From Fremontodendron californicum (lineage: Eukaryota; Streptophyta; Magnoliopsida; Malvales; Malvaceae): a stretch of 64,000 bases of DNA. The notes beneath the pieces are model-generated. The model saw only the letters and a list, made by a program, of their open reading frames with translations, searched no databases and had not been told where the DNA came from. Position numbers and translations under genes: made by a program. The stretch lies in NCBI GenBank assembly GCA_030761205.1, contig JAULJL010000025.1, forward strand, positions 7,507,501-7,571,500, written 5' to 3'. Below, piece by piece: positions 42,708 through 52,318 of the stretch (position 1 is the stretch's first letter; the number at the start of each line of letters is the position of its first letter).

Positions 42708-44142
42708 TATTCCAGCGATGCCCTTATCGCGTCCTCTGAATGGAACTGCTCAATTTGATCCTGGAATTGCCACAATACCTCAGTTGGTTCCCAACTTGCC
42801 TCATTGTTGGGTAGCCCCTTCCACTGGACAAAGTACTTATGCCTTGGCATGTAGTTCTTTCACTGTATAACTCGACCAACAAGTATAGACTGTATATCTC
42901 TATCGTAGGAGGTCTTCACTCTTATCGGTACGCGTTGAGACTCACCCCTGGTTGGATCCTTCTAGTCCTCCTGAAATGGTTTAAGGATACTGAAATGAAA
43001 AACTGCATGTACCTTGAGTTTCACTGGCAACTCAAGTTTGTAGGTCACTTTGCCTACCTATTTCAGAACTCTGAAAGGTCTCTCGTATTTCCACACAAGC
43101 CCCTTGTGCATGTCTGGGTGATGCAACACCCAATGCAATTTGACAAAAATTAAATCTCCAACTTGAAACTGCACGTCCCTACACTTCCGATCTACCCATT
43201 TCTTGGTGAGCTTCCTTGCCTTGTGTAGACATACCCTGGCTAAGTCCATCTGCTCCTGCCAAGCCTTAGCAAAACTGTATGTTGCTGGATTTGGTCTAGT
43301 GTAGCCTGCTGGAACAGCACTGAGTGTAAGTGGCTGTTGCCCGATAACCATCTCGAACGGACTCTGGTTTATGGCCTCGCTCCACTACAAGTTATAAGAA
43401 AACTACGCCACATCCAACAGCTTTGGCCAATCTCGCTACGTTGCACTCACATAGTACCTGAGATATACCTCTAGTAAAGCATTCACCCTTTTAGTTTGCC
43501 CATCATTTTGAGAATTCACATTTGTAGAAAATTTCAAGTCTAACCCCAACAGCTTGAACAACTCAGTCCAGAATCGTCCCGTGAATCGCTAGTCCCGATC
43601 ATTGACAACGGTCTTCAGTACTCCCATTACTTTACCATTTTCTTCAGGAACAATCGAGCTACTTCCTTTGCTGAGCACTCCTTGGTTGCTGGAATAAAAG
43701 TCCCATACTTCGAAAATCTGTCCACCACTACCATAATGCTCCCAAATCCATCCATCTTGGGCAAACCTACAATGAAATCTATGGAGACACTCTCCCATGG
43801 GCGCTTTGGTATGGACAATGGCTGCAAGAGTCCAGCAGGTGTTGTCAGTTCCACATTGTCTTGTTGGCACACTAGACAAGTTTTCACATAGGTCTCAACA
43901 TTTTCATGCATGTGTGGCCAATAGTAAGGGTCCTCCAACAATGCTCTCTCCTGGACCGTGCAGTAAAGCTCTGTCTCATCGAGCTTTCGACCCTTAGAGG
44001 CCACTAGTTGTCCATCTTGCATCAGCACTTCTCTACTAGCAAAGCCTGATGTGTCTATATGATCCACCTTTTTCTTAGGGGGTAGCCCCTCGAGCAACTC
44101 TACAGGCATCACATCTTCAAAGGACTGCAGCACCTCTAACAC
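42708..44142 (-). pseudogene. Fused pol remnant: linker, RNase H start, integrase, chromodomain
   Basis: The frame from 44142 to 43627 reads the protease-RT linker (FEDVMPVELLEGLPPKKKVDH). It joins directly to an RNase H start (DTSGFASREVLMQDGQ, TVQE) and then to integrase (YYWPHM, CLVCQQ, SIDFIVGLP, VDRFSKYGTFIP). The RT core and most of RNase H are deleted, yet the frame stays open for 171 codons. The second deletion also removes the two His of the integrase zinc finger. Further integrase (NDRDSRFTGRFW, then DGQTKRVN), QVGDLIFVKL (43058-43351) and a chromodomain (YFVQWKGLP, EASWEPTE near 42780) continue with stops and shifts. Confidence 0.85.
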
Positions 44143-44600
44143 CTCCAGGGGGTTTCATCCTTGGGCTTCTGAGGCTCATCAAAATTTAGGGTCGCTAAGT
44201 AGATGTCTTCATCTCTGGATACACCTTTGGCTAGCTGGATTGCGAACAACACTTTGTCTCCAACACCTATCTCTAGATTCACCGGCACAACGCATTGATA
44301 ATGGGCATCCAAGATCCATATATAATCGGCAAAAGATATAAGGAGTTCATTAATCCGGTCAAGGAAATTTTAGCCAAGTACAAAATCATAGTCAACGAGC
44401 AGTATTATCTCGATAGTTTCCTTGCCTTTCTAGTCTCCAAGTTGTAGTTGCAATCTTTGTGCAACACCCATGGTTGGAACCGCCTTAGAGTTGACTGTCT
44501 TGATCCATCCAATGGCTTTCTCAACCTTAAGATCAAGTTTCCTGGCAGCCTTATCGGACATGAATAAGTTTGACATCTTGTGTCAACTAAGCGCTCATTT
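44143..44600 (-). pseudogene. Protease remnant (Galadriel-like)
   Basis: Between gag and the fused pol, the minus strand reads LLDIKIAGKQMSALVDT, the start of a retropepsin whose active site is normally LVDTGA; the following codons are broken. The rest is full of stops. Position between zinc finger and linker supports the call. Confidence 0.6.
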
Positions 44601-45778
44601 GTTTACCTGCGATCTTGATGTCCAATAACATCAACCCCTTCTGCTTTCGACCCCTCGTAGTCTTCGAAGAACTGAGTATAATGGAACCAAGCTTCAGAGT
44701 CTCATTCTCTAGCTCATCATCCTCCCTGTTGATGGCGGACAGCTTGGCTCGCTCTGGGCAGTCTCGCATCCTATGTGGGCCTTCATATAAGAAGCACTGC
44801 ACTAGCTCCCTGTCCTTCTTCTTGTTCCACTGTTTGTTGGATTTCCACCTCCTGCTGGTGGCTTCCCATCGCCATCTTTGGACTGTCACTCCTTGTCTCC
44901 CCCACCATTGACCTTGCCCTTAGGCTTGGAAGACGCGAACTTGTCCGATTTCTTTGTGCTGAGCTCAATCAAAGGCTCAGCTGTAGTCATGGCTTGGGTC
45001 AAATCCTGGACACCTCTCCGCTGCAACTCTTGCTTTGCCCAGGGTTTAACTCCATCCACGAATGAGAATAATCCTTCTCCCCTAGATCTGAAATTTGGAG
45101 CATGAGTTTACTAAACTCCCGCACATACTCTCGAATCGTGCCTTGCTACGTAAGCCATCGCAACTTTGCACGCGCCTCATCCTCAGCATACTTAAGGTAA
45201 AATTGTAGCCTAAACTCAGTTTGAAACACCTCCAAGGTTCCAATGGCAGTATCTCCATGCCTCTCATCGTCACACCTACGATGCCACCATAAGAGAGCTA
45301 TATCGATAAAATACATGGAAGTAGTGTTTACCTTAGTGGCATTATCATCAATGCTCATTACATAGAAGTATTGCTCCGTCCCCTATAAGAAGTTCTCTAA
45401 ATCCTTGGCAGATCTAGTTCCCTTGAACTTCTTTGGCTTATGGACCTACATCCTATGCTTGGGTGTCATAGCTAGCACACCACCCCTTATGGCTACTCGG
45501 CATGATGTGAGCTCACCCTTGAGCTCCTCCATATCCTTACAGATGGCCACTATCATGGCTTCTAGAGCATAATTCTTTTGAATGAGCATGTCAATCGCCG
45601 AGTTGAGAGCACCTTGCATCCCCTCCTTGAGGTCCTTCCCCATGGAGTCTAGCTCTTTGATGCGACTCTCTATGATCTCAAGGATCTCAAGGCTCTCCCA
45701 CGAGTCTCTAGGACCTCTTGTGGCTGGATTTTGACCTAGGACGCCTTCTTTATAATCAACACCTTTCACAAACCACAA
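44601..45778 (-). pseudogene. Gag remnant (Galadriel-like)
   Basis: This is a nucleocapsid-capsid protein remnant. From the N-terminus: a helical start (MGKDLKEGMQGALNSAIDML, then MEELKGEL, 45446-45778), a capsid part (YFIDIALLWWHRRCDDE, 45146-45358), and a zinc knuckle near 44770-44800 that reads CFLYEGPHRMRDC. The second Cys of the CCHC finger is Tyr here, so zinc binding would fail. Capsid pieces are in different frames. It begins just left of the primer-binding site. Confidence 0.75.
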
Positions 45779-45792
45779 GCACTGATACCAAC
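45777..45792 (-). other. Primer-binding site of the Galadriel-like element
   Basis: Minus-strand TTGGTATCAGTGCTTG touches the LTR end. It matches the initiator-Met tRNA-complementary TGGTATCAGAGC at 11 of 12 positions. Confidence 0.82.
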
Positions 45793-46367
45793 TGTCACGG
45801 GCTCAAAACTTTAGCTTAGCGAACCGTGCAATCTTAGGCTGGAAGTCACTTCCTTGTATGCCTAAGTCAGCCTACTATCACTCAAGAAAAGGGTTAGTTC
45901 CTAGATGTTATTCCAAGAATACGAAAATTGTAAGTTATAGGAGCTAATCAGAAAAATAGAATACAGAGAAAATAGAGAAGAAAGCTCTTGTATATTGATA
46001 CTCAAGTATTGGATGATACAAATGAGGTTGAGGGAGGCCTCTATTTATAGTTGAATCCCCCTTACACAATTCTCTCAGATTGTGACAAGTGTACGGCTAA
46101 TATACAATATTTACAAAATATCTAGAGTCCTAAGAAAGCTAGGAATTGAAACTCTGGGGTACTCAGGAAGCTGAAAACTATGGCAGTAACTATGTTTGAC
46201 TTGTCTCCAGACTTCTAGAACTTCTAGGCAGATTCTGTCTTCCAAGGCCTTTTAGAATGCTTCAAGGACTAGACCTGTTCTGGTGAGTCAGGATGCTCAC
46301 TGTAACTCAGATCCGATCATGGACCTACTGTGCCTCGAATCCGGGTAGGCGTACGCGGTCCGTGACA
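45793..46367 (-). repeat. 5' LTR of the Galadriel-like element
   Basis: It runs from TGTCACGGGC to GTCCGTGACA and matches 42123-42695. Differences between the two copies are visible throughout, so the insertion is not young. Confidence 0.9.
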
Positions 46368-46504
46368 CACGCACGTCCATGCAAAGTGTTAAATTCACGA
46401 CCCCATCCATCTCATCTCTTCTTGTGTTTGAATTCTGAGGAGGCGTTGGCCTACCCTCTAACTTCTCCTTATCCATCAATCACCGAAACCTAAACCCACC
46501 TTAC

Positions 46505-47664
46505 AATAAAATTCATTCGTAATCCATAAATTTTTATTGATGTTCTATTTTCATCAGTGACTTTTAAAAATTGTGTTTACTATCTGTAATCTTTATTAAT
46601 GTTTTAATCTTATCCAAGGTTTTTAAAAGTTACATTTATTCACTCATAATTTTAAAAATTATATTTATCATCCATAACCTTTTCAAAGATTTCATCATTC
46701 ATCGTATTTTAGTCAAAAGTCAAAAACAGTTAACAAAAATATCCATGTAAGCCCCAATTATCAAGCCACATGGCTTGATGCATACATGACAAAGTTTATA
46801 TACCAGTTTTTGTCAGCTTCATGTAGATCACTTTTTTTATGTTTTTGAAAAAATAAAATTATGTAGCATATACTTTATATTTAATACACTTAATTTTACT
46901 AAAACAAAACTTATTTGTTCAAGTCTTGATCGAGACTTAACTACCAATTTTTTCAAAATCAATTTTTGCACCCAATTTCTTCAAATTTTTAAAAAACTCA
47001 CATTTTTTGTTTTTTTTGTCCAAATCTCTTCATTTTTTTCACATAGAGATAAATTTTATTCCAAAAGATGTGTTATATAGAGAGTATATATAACATAAAA
47101 AAATTTATTTTTGAAAATTTTATTTTTTCAAAATTATATGACTGCCTTTAAAATTATTTTTTGCATCCAATTTTTCAACTTCTTCAAATTATTAAACAAA
47201 CTCATATTCTCTATCTTCTCCTTTGTTTTTTTTTTTTTTTTTTACATTTTTTCACATAATTTTTTTTAGTGAAACAAAAATAAATGTGTTAATTTTTTTC
47301 AAACAAAAAAAAAAATATTGACACATATGATGCTAACTTTTTTATAGGCATTAACACATGTGCATCGTGTCACGTGACTTAACAATTAATGCTTACGTGA
47401 ATATTTCGTAACTTTTTAACTTTAAACTAATGGATGGCAGTAACATCTTTTGAAAACTCGTGAATATTGCTACATTAAACTTTTAAAAGTAATGGATGAA
47501 AATGAAATACTAATCAAAGGTCGCAGATAATAAGTGTAACTTTTATAGGTCATGGATGAAAATGAAACATTAATAAAGGTCGTGAATGATAAATGCAACT
47601 TTTAAAAATTATGGATAAAAATGATACATTGATGAAAGATCATGGATCATCAATGAATTTTACT
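46505..47664. mobile_element. Long inverted-repeat (foldback) element
   Basis: Left arm 46505-46775 and right arm 47370-47664 are inverted copies. AATAAAATTCATTCGTAATCC at the left mirrors GGATCATCAATGAATTTTACT at the right. Each arm is itself built of roughly 65-bp repeats containing TTTCATTTTCATCCATGACTTTTAAAAGT. The centre (46780-47369) is T-rich and non-coding. No clear target duplication is visible, so class (Mutator-like or foldback) is open. Confidence 0.6.
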
Positions 47665-47855
47665 CTCCACTACAGTAGTGCTGTACCTATTCTCCTATTT
47701 TCTCTTAAAACTCTTTTATATTTGATGATAAAATTGATTCTAATAGATAGAAAATATTGACAGTAATAAAATTAATTATTATCGTGATGACATTGGATAT
47801 TACAATGGTGTGTAAAATATGTGACGAAATATATGTTTAGATGTAAAAGTAATGG

Positions 47856-48263
47856 CAGTGTTATTAAAATGGGACCGTACTTACCGGTCGAATCGGTTAA
47901 ACCGAGAACTAGTAGCTTATCTAGTCCAGTGCATATCATAGAATCAGATTTTTCCGAATCGGTAGAAAACTGATTGAACCGGTAAAAAACATGAAAAAAA
48001 AGGAAAAAATCAGTATTACACTTATTTTTTTTAAAAAAATTATTGTATATGATGAGATTTGAACCTTTAATCCTTTGAATCTATATTAAAAATTGTACCA
48101 TTTATCCAAATACATATTTTTATTAAATATTTACTATATTTAATACTTATTTAATATTTTAATTCCTTTGTAATACAATCGGCCGGTTTAATAGGTTGGA
48201 ACGATTGAACTGATAATCGGAGGTCTCACCGGTTCGATCTCTGGTTCGATTTTTTCAACATTG
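47856..48263. mobile_element. 408-bp hAT-like MITE
   Basis: It starts CAGTGTTATTAAAATGGGACC and ends with the related inverse TCGATTTTTTCAACATTG. Flanks are AGTAATGG (47848-47855) and AGTAATGA (48264-48271), 7 of 8 identical. The interior has CCGGTCGAATCGGTTAAACC and TTGAACCTTTAATCC motifs known from a widespread plant hAT-type MITE. Non-coding. Confidence 0.75.
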
Positions 48264-48271
48264 AGTAATGA

Positions 48272-49361
48272 TGGCAAGTGAAAATGAAAAATAATTATTA
48301 AATACATTAATTAAAATAAATTAAAATATTATTTTCATGCATATTCTAATTTCATTTAATATTTAAAATATATTTAAAATAATATTAACATATTATTTTA
48401 TATACTAAAATAATTTTTAAGATTTTGAATATTAAAAATTATAATTACATATAATAAATATAATAAAATATTATATATATAAATCTAAATATATATCGAC
48501 TTCTCAACTTTCTTTTTTTATTTACTATGTTTTAAATTTAATTTCTAATTTTTATTAAGTGTTATTCACTTATTTAATTCTAGATGTATATATTTGTTTA
48601 TAATTTATTTGTATTTATTTATTTATTGACTTCTTAATATTTATTTTTAGGAGGCACTTTAAGAAAAACATTAATTACTTAAGGGTACAACTAGGTAAAA
48701 AAAATAATAATAGTGTGATTAAATGGAAAATGTTGTTCTTTAAATTCACTAATGTTATGTTTGGAAACATGTATTTGAAAATTTGAATTTGGATTGTATT
48801 TATTATATAAATTGTGAGAATGATTAAAAAAATTATAAAAACACCATGGAAATCGCCATGGCCGGTGGGGACTTCCATGGGGCAATGTTAAAAAAAAAAA
48901 TTAACATTACAGTATGGAAGTCGCCATTGGCCATGGCGACTTCCATACTTGAATTATTATTTTTTTAAAATTATTAATTATATATATTTTCACAATTTAT
49001 ATATTTTCTTAATTATATATATATTCATTATTTATATATATTTTAATAAATTATATATATTTTTATAACATTTTTTTTTAATTATATACTTAAAATTTTT
49101 ATATCTTTTTCATTATATACTTATAATTTATAAAAAATCTATAATTATATATATATATATATATAAACTAATTATATAACATAACATGTAATGATAAATA
49201 GGAAAAAACTTGCATAAAGGTTATGTTATGTAATTAATTCTTTTTACTATATATATTTTAAGAGATATATATCATCCTATTAAACTTGTTTATGAAATTT
49301 AACAAATTTATTGTCAGTAGATGTCATAATTTTTTATTATTATTAATTTTTTTATAATATC
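48272..49361. other. Very AT-rich intergenic DNA
   Basis: No gene is recognised. It includes TA microsatellite stretches (for example 49147-49166) and one strong double palindrome listed separately. The right end abuts the Athila-like LTR. Confidence 0.5.
48844..48947. repeat. Double palindrome (cruciform-prone)
   Basis: The right part 48913-48947 is a perfect hairpin: TATGGAAGTCGCCAT, 5-nt loop TGGCC, ATGGCGACTTCCATA. The left part 48844-48880 is a similar but imperfect hairpin (CCATGGAAATCGCCA ... TGGGGACTTCCATGG). The two are also inverted relative to each other around an A-rich spacer at 48890-48900. It stands out by its G+C content in AT-rich DNA. Confidence 0.85.
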
Positions 49362-50884
49362 TGATAACTATAGGAAATATAGTTATTTTGCCACCTTTTA
49401 TGTTTTTGAATCGGCTAAGTCCTTGAGGACTTTATTAGGATTTGATTAGTTTTAGATATTTTATATTTATTTTAATTATAAATTTTATGTTTAAAAATAG
49501 TTATTTAGTTGTTATTTATGTGTTTTTATAGGTCCAAGGTGATCTGGAGCTTCGGGGTGCAAAACGATAAAAATCGGTGCATTCCAATGAGCAGGCAAAT
49601 TCAACCTCCGGAGCTTCTTTCAAGAAAAACTTGATCTTAAAAACTTCAAATGAGAAAACTTCCTTCTTGACTTTTAAAGCTAACTTCCATACCTTTCCAA
49701 GGTATAAGGTGCATCAAAATCGGACAAGATTTGCCCAATCAAAACAGCTGACGAAGTTCGAGAAGCCGATAGGAACCAGTTCGGACAAACGGAAGAGAAA
49801 CACCAAGGAGGCAGTACAGTGGCGCCACGGCGCCAAGGGGTATGAACAGTACCCGCGAAAATGCAAAAACAAAAATTTAACCTGTTTTTCTTGGGAACGA
49901 AGTTTCAAACTCCAAGAGGCCTTGGACACTTTAAATATGACTATTTTAGGTCAGAATAAAGAGGATTAGACGTCTAGAAACCTAATTCTCTCTCAAGAAG
50001 ATAGCCACCATCAAATTCTCTCTCAAGAAGATTGGAAGCTTGAAGATTGAAGACTCAAGAACTGATAACTCTTAGTTTCTTCTTTTCTCTTTTCTCTTCT
50101 TTATCTTTCATGTATTGTTGATGATGGTGAAACTATTTGATTATTTGTTTTCATTAATTATCATGAACAAATTTTCTTTTACTAGGATTTCAATGGAACT
50201 CAATACATAGTTCGAATTTACTTTCTCTCTCCAACTTGATTTAATAGTTTGTTGAGTTGTTTGTTATTCTTGTTCTTAATGCTTCTAGTTGATTGGCCAC
50301 TAATTAGATTGATTTGTTAACCTAAATACAACTTGGAAAAGGGAGTTTAGTGTTAGACATGGATTGAATGATACATGTTTCATATTCATTTATTAGGATG
50401 AATTGATCTGCAGGTAGGATATAAATACACTTACTTGTCATGTGTAATCATTGTTAGAGCCTAAGCTTAATGAGTTCTTCTTTAATTCAATTATGATAGG
50501 AATATAGTTAATTGTTTAAGAAGGATATTTTATGAGACCATCGGAAGATCCTTATAAGTAAGATAGAACTCTAGGTTAACAACTCAGGATCATTAATCAA
50601 GTGAAGAGGTAGAGAGAGATTCAAGCGAAGTGTTGAGGGAAGTTGTAATCCTAGGCTTTCATAATTAATTGAATTCACACTTTTTAATTTACTTGCTTTC
50701 AATATTAGTTTCTTTTAATTTTAGTTATCAATTACTATCTTTATTTAATTGTTTAGATAAGATTGAGTTATTCTAATTTTAGTACTTAGCAAAATTAATA
50801 ACAATTCCGCGTTCGTTCGACACTTTACTGCCACTTTATTACTTGTTTGCGATACGTGCACTTGCGTGGTTAAATCCGACAACA
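49362..50884 (+). mobile_element. 5' LTR of a non-autonomous Athila-like element
   Basis: It starts TGATAACTATAGG and ends near TTAAATCCGACAACA, 1.5 kb, followed 6 bp later by a primer-binding site. Length and the transition into the PBS are as in Athila/Cyclops elements. No ORF in it is meaningful; the frame at 49577-49969 is open but unrecognised. No 3' partner is in the window. Confidence 0.7.
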
Positions 50885-50890
50885 AGTTTT

Positions 50891-50908
50891 TGGCACCGTT
50901 GCCGAGGA
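50891..50908 (+). other. Primer-binding site (Asp tRNA type)
   Basis: TGGCACCGTTGCCGAGGA differs at two bases from TGGCGCCGTTGCCGGGGA, the typical Athila-type PBS complementary to the tRNA-Asp 3' end. Confidence 0.8.
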
Positions 50909-51019
50909 ATTGTTTATTATTTTTGTTAATATTAATACCAAGCAATCTTAGTCTTAATTTAAACTTTATTTTTCTTTATTTTCAGGTTTTGTTGATTTGG
51001 ATGCACTATGTAGGATTAT

Positions 51020-51634
51020 AAATAGGATGCAATCAATGCCTTATCTGCACAAGTGGCTGTACTTAACAAGAAGTTTGACACTTTGTGTGTACCTTCTGTC
51101 CAAAGCCCGTTTGTAATTTGTGAACTTTGTGGGGGTGGACATTATAGCGATTGGTGCCCAATCTTTTCTGAATCAACGCAGTATGTTGGAAACTACAATA
51201 TGCAGCAAAATAATTTTTACTCCAACGACTACAATCCAGGTTAGGGAGATCACCAAAATTCTTCTTGGAACAACAATCAATGGTCCTCATATCCAGACAA
51301 TCAAGCATATCCTTTTGAGTTCTCATCCCAAGCTCAAGCACCAGTTCCAAAAATGAATCCTTCATTGAAAGAGATGTTTATGCACTACATGGCGGAACAA
51401 GAAGCTTTTAATCAGAGTCAATCAACGATACTCAGGAATCTTGAGACACAAATAAGCCAGATTGCTCATGCCATTGACAACCAACTTCAAGAAACTCTTC
51501 CAAGTGATACTGAACTTAATCCTATGAGTGAAGAACAAGAGCATTGCAATGCCAATACACTTGGGATTGAACAAGAGATAGATGACGATAGCAAGAACAT
51601 AGAATTGTCAGCTGAGCTTATTGAAGAATAATAT
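51020..51634 (+). pseudogene. Athila-like gag C-terminal part
   Basis: This is the nucleic-acid-binding end of gag. AQVAVLNKKFDTL precedes a CELCGGGHYSDWCP zinc-finger-like motif, then YVGNYNMQQNNFYSNDYNPG (51053-51244), all typical of Athila gag. A stop and a frame change follow; from 51353 KEMFMHYMAEQEAFNQSQST and LRNLETQISQIA continue. The N-terminal capsid domain expected upstream is absent: the leader with a splice-acceptor-like TTTATTTTCAG at about 50985 runs almost straight into this part, so a large deletion is inferred. Confidence 0.75.
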
Positions 51635-51991
51635 GTGAAAGCTCAAGAAGTCGGGATTGAGTGCGACCCACCACCACCAACCAAATTTCTTGAAGAAGAA
51701 ATAATGGATGCAAAAGATGGTGAAAAAGTTTACATAGAGGAGACCCAGTGTGACCCATCACAGCCTGTTCCCCAATGCATCCAACAGCCAAAGCTAATCG
51801 ATGGGATAGATAGTGCTAACAATGAGGAATTCATAGAGATTTATCCCATTGATCTACTTAAAGCATTGTTGAATTCTACCACGGAAAGGGATAAATTTCG
51901 CTTTCAAGCCTGCAAGATTGCTAAACTGTTCAAAGAAAGAACAGCGAAATGGCATGAATTGAAAATCATCAAGTGGTTCGATACGGGATGA
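51635..51991 (+). pseudogene. Open frame to the Athila 3' end, uncertain
   Basis: The frame is open for 118 codons. It is acidic and Pro-rich (VPQCIQQPKLIDG) and ends with KIAKLFKERTAKWHELKI. That last motif resembles the integrase C-terminal region of Athila (compare KIYKEKTKAFHDKMI in the copy at 38382-39194). If so, gag and the last part of pol have been joined by deletion of protease, RT and most of integrase. The identification is weak except at the end. Confidence 0.45.
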
Positions 51992-52034
51992 TAAATAAGA
52001 GATAGTCAAGCCGATGACTATAAATCAAGCGCTT

Positions 52035-52052
52035 CTTGGGAGGCAACCCAAG
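52035..52052 (+). other. Conserved hairpin downstream of Athila pol
   Basis: CTTGGG-AGGCAA-CCCAAG gives a 6-bp stem with a 6-nt loop, 44 bp after the last open frame. It is the counterpart of 38317-38334, where the closing pair has changed on both sides. Confidence 0.6.
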
Positions 52053-52254
52053 TTCTAAACTTTTTATTTTTCTTTTTCTTTTAAATTTTAGAGTATTTCT
52101 ATTATTATTAATTTCTTTTTACTTTGTTTTCATTTGTAGTGACTACTCACCCAACTTGGACAAGCATGATGAAGTCTAAGAGGAAAACTAAAGCTTTTCC
52201 TGCGTTGCTTCATCGATAAGGGAGTTTTCTTGTTCTTCCTCTTTTTATTTTTAA

Positions 52255-52292
52255 ACATTGAGGACAATGTTCGTTTTAAGTTTGGGGGTGTG
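52255..52292 (+). other. Athila-like polypurine tract region
   Basis: ATTGAGGACAATGTTCG followed by TTTTAAGTTTGGGGGTG is the usual signature before the 3' end of Athila elements. The giant LTR begins 27 bp further on, so the rest of the Athila 3' end must lie beyond the window if it exists. Confidence 0.7.
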
Positions 52293-52318
52293 TCTTTAGT
52301 TTTATTTTAGTTTGTGTG

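Larger units (their letters stand above)
42123..46367 (-). mobile_element. Galadriel-like chromovirus with internal deletions
   Basis: The element is 4.2 kb with LTRs of 573 and 575 bp, PBS, polypurine tract, gag, protease trace, integrase and chromodomain on the minus strand. The LTR ends are inverted (TGTCACGG...CCGTGACA). Flanks share CACG on both sides (42119-42122 and 46368-46371), one base short of the usual 5. The reverse transcriptase core is missing, so it cannot move by itself. Wording of the integrase and chromodomain matches the Galadriel group as I know it. Confidence 0.85.

Noticed and set aside
49577..49969. 130-codon plus frame in the Athila LTR
   Set aside because: It lies between the LTR start and the PBS, where no protein is expected, and shows no family motif.
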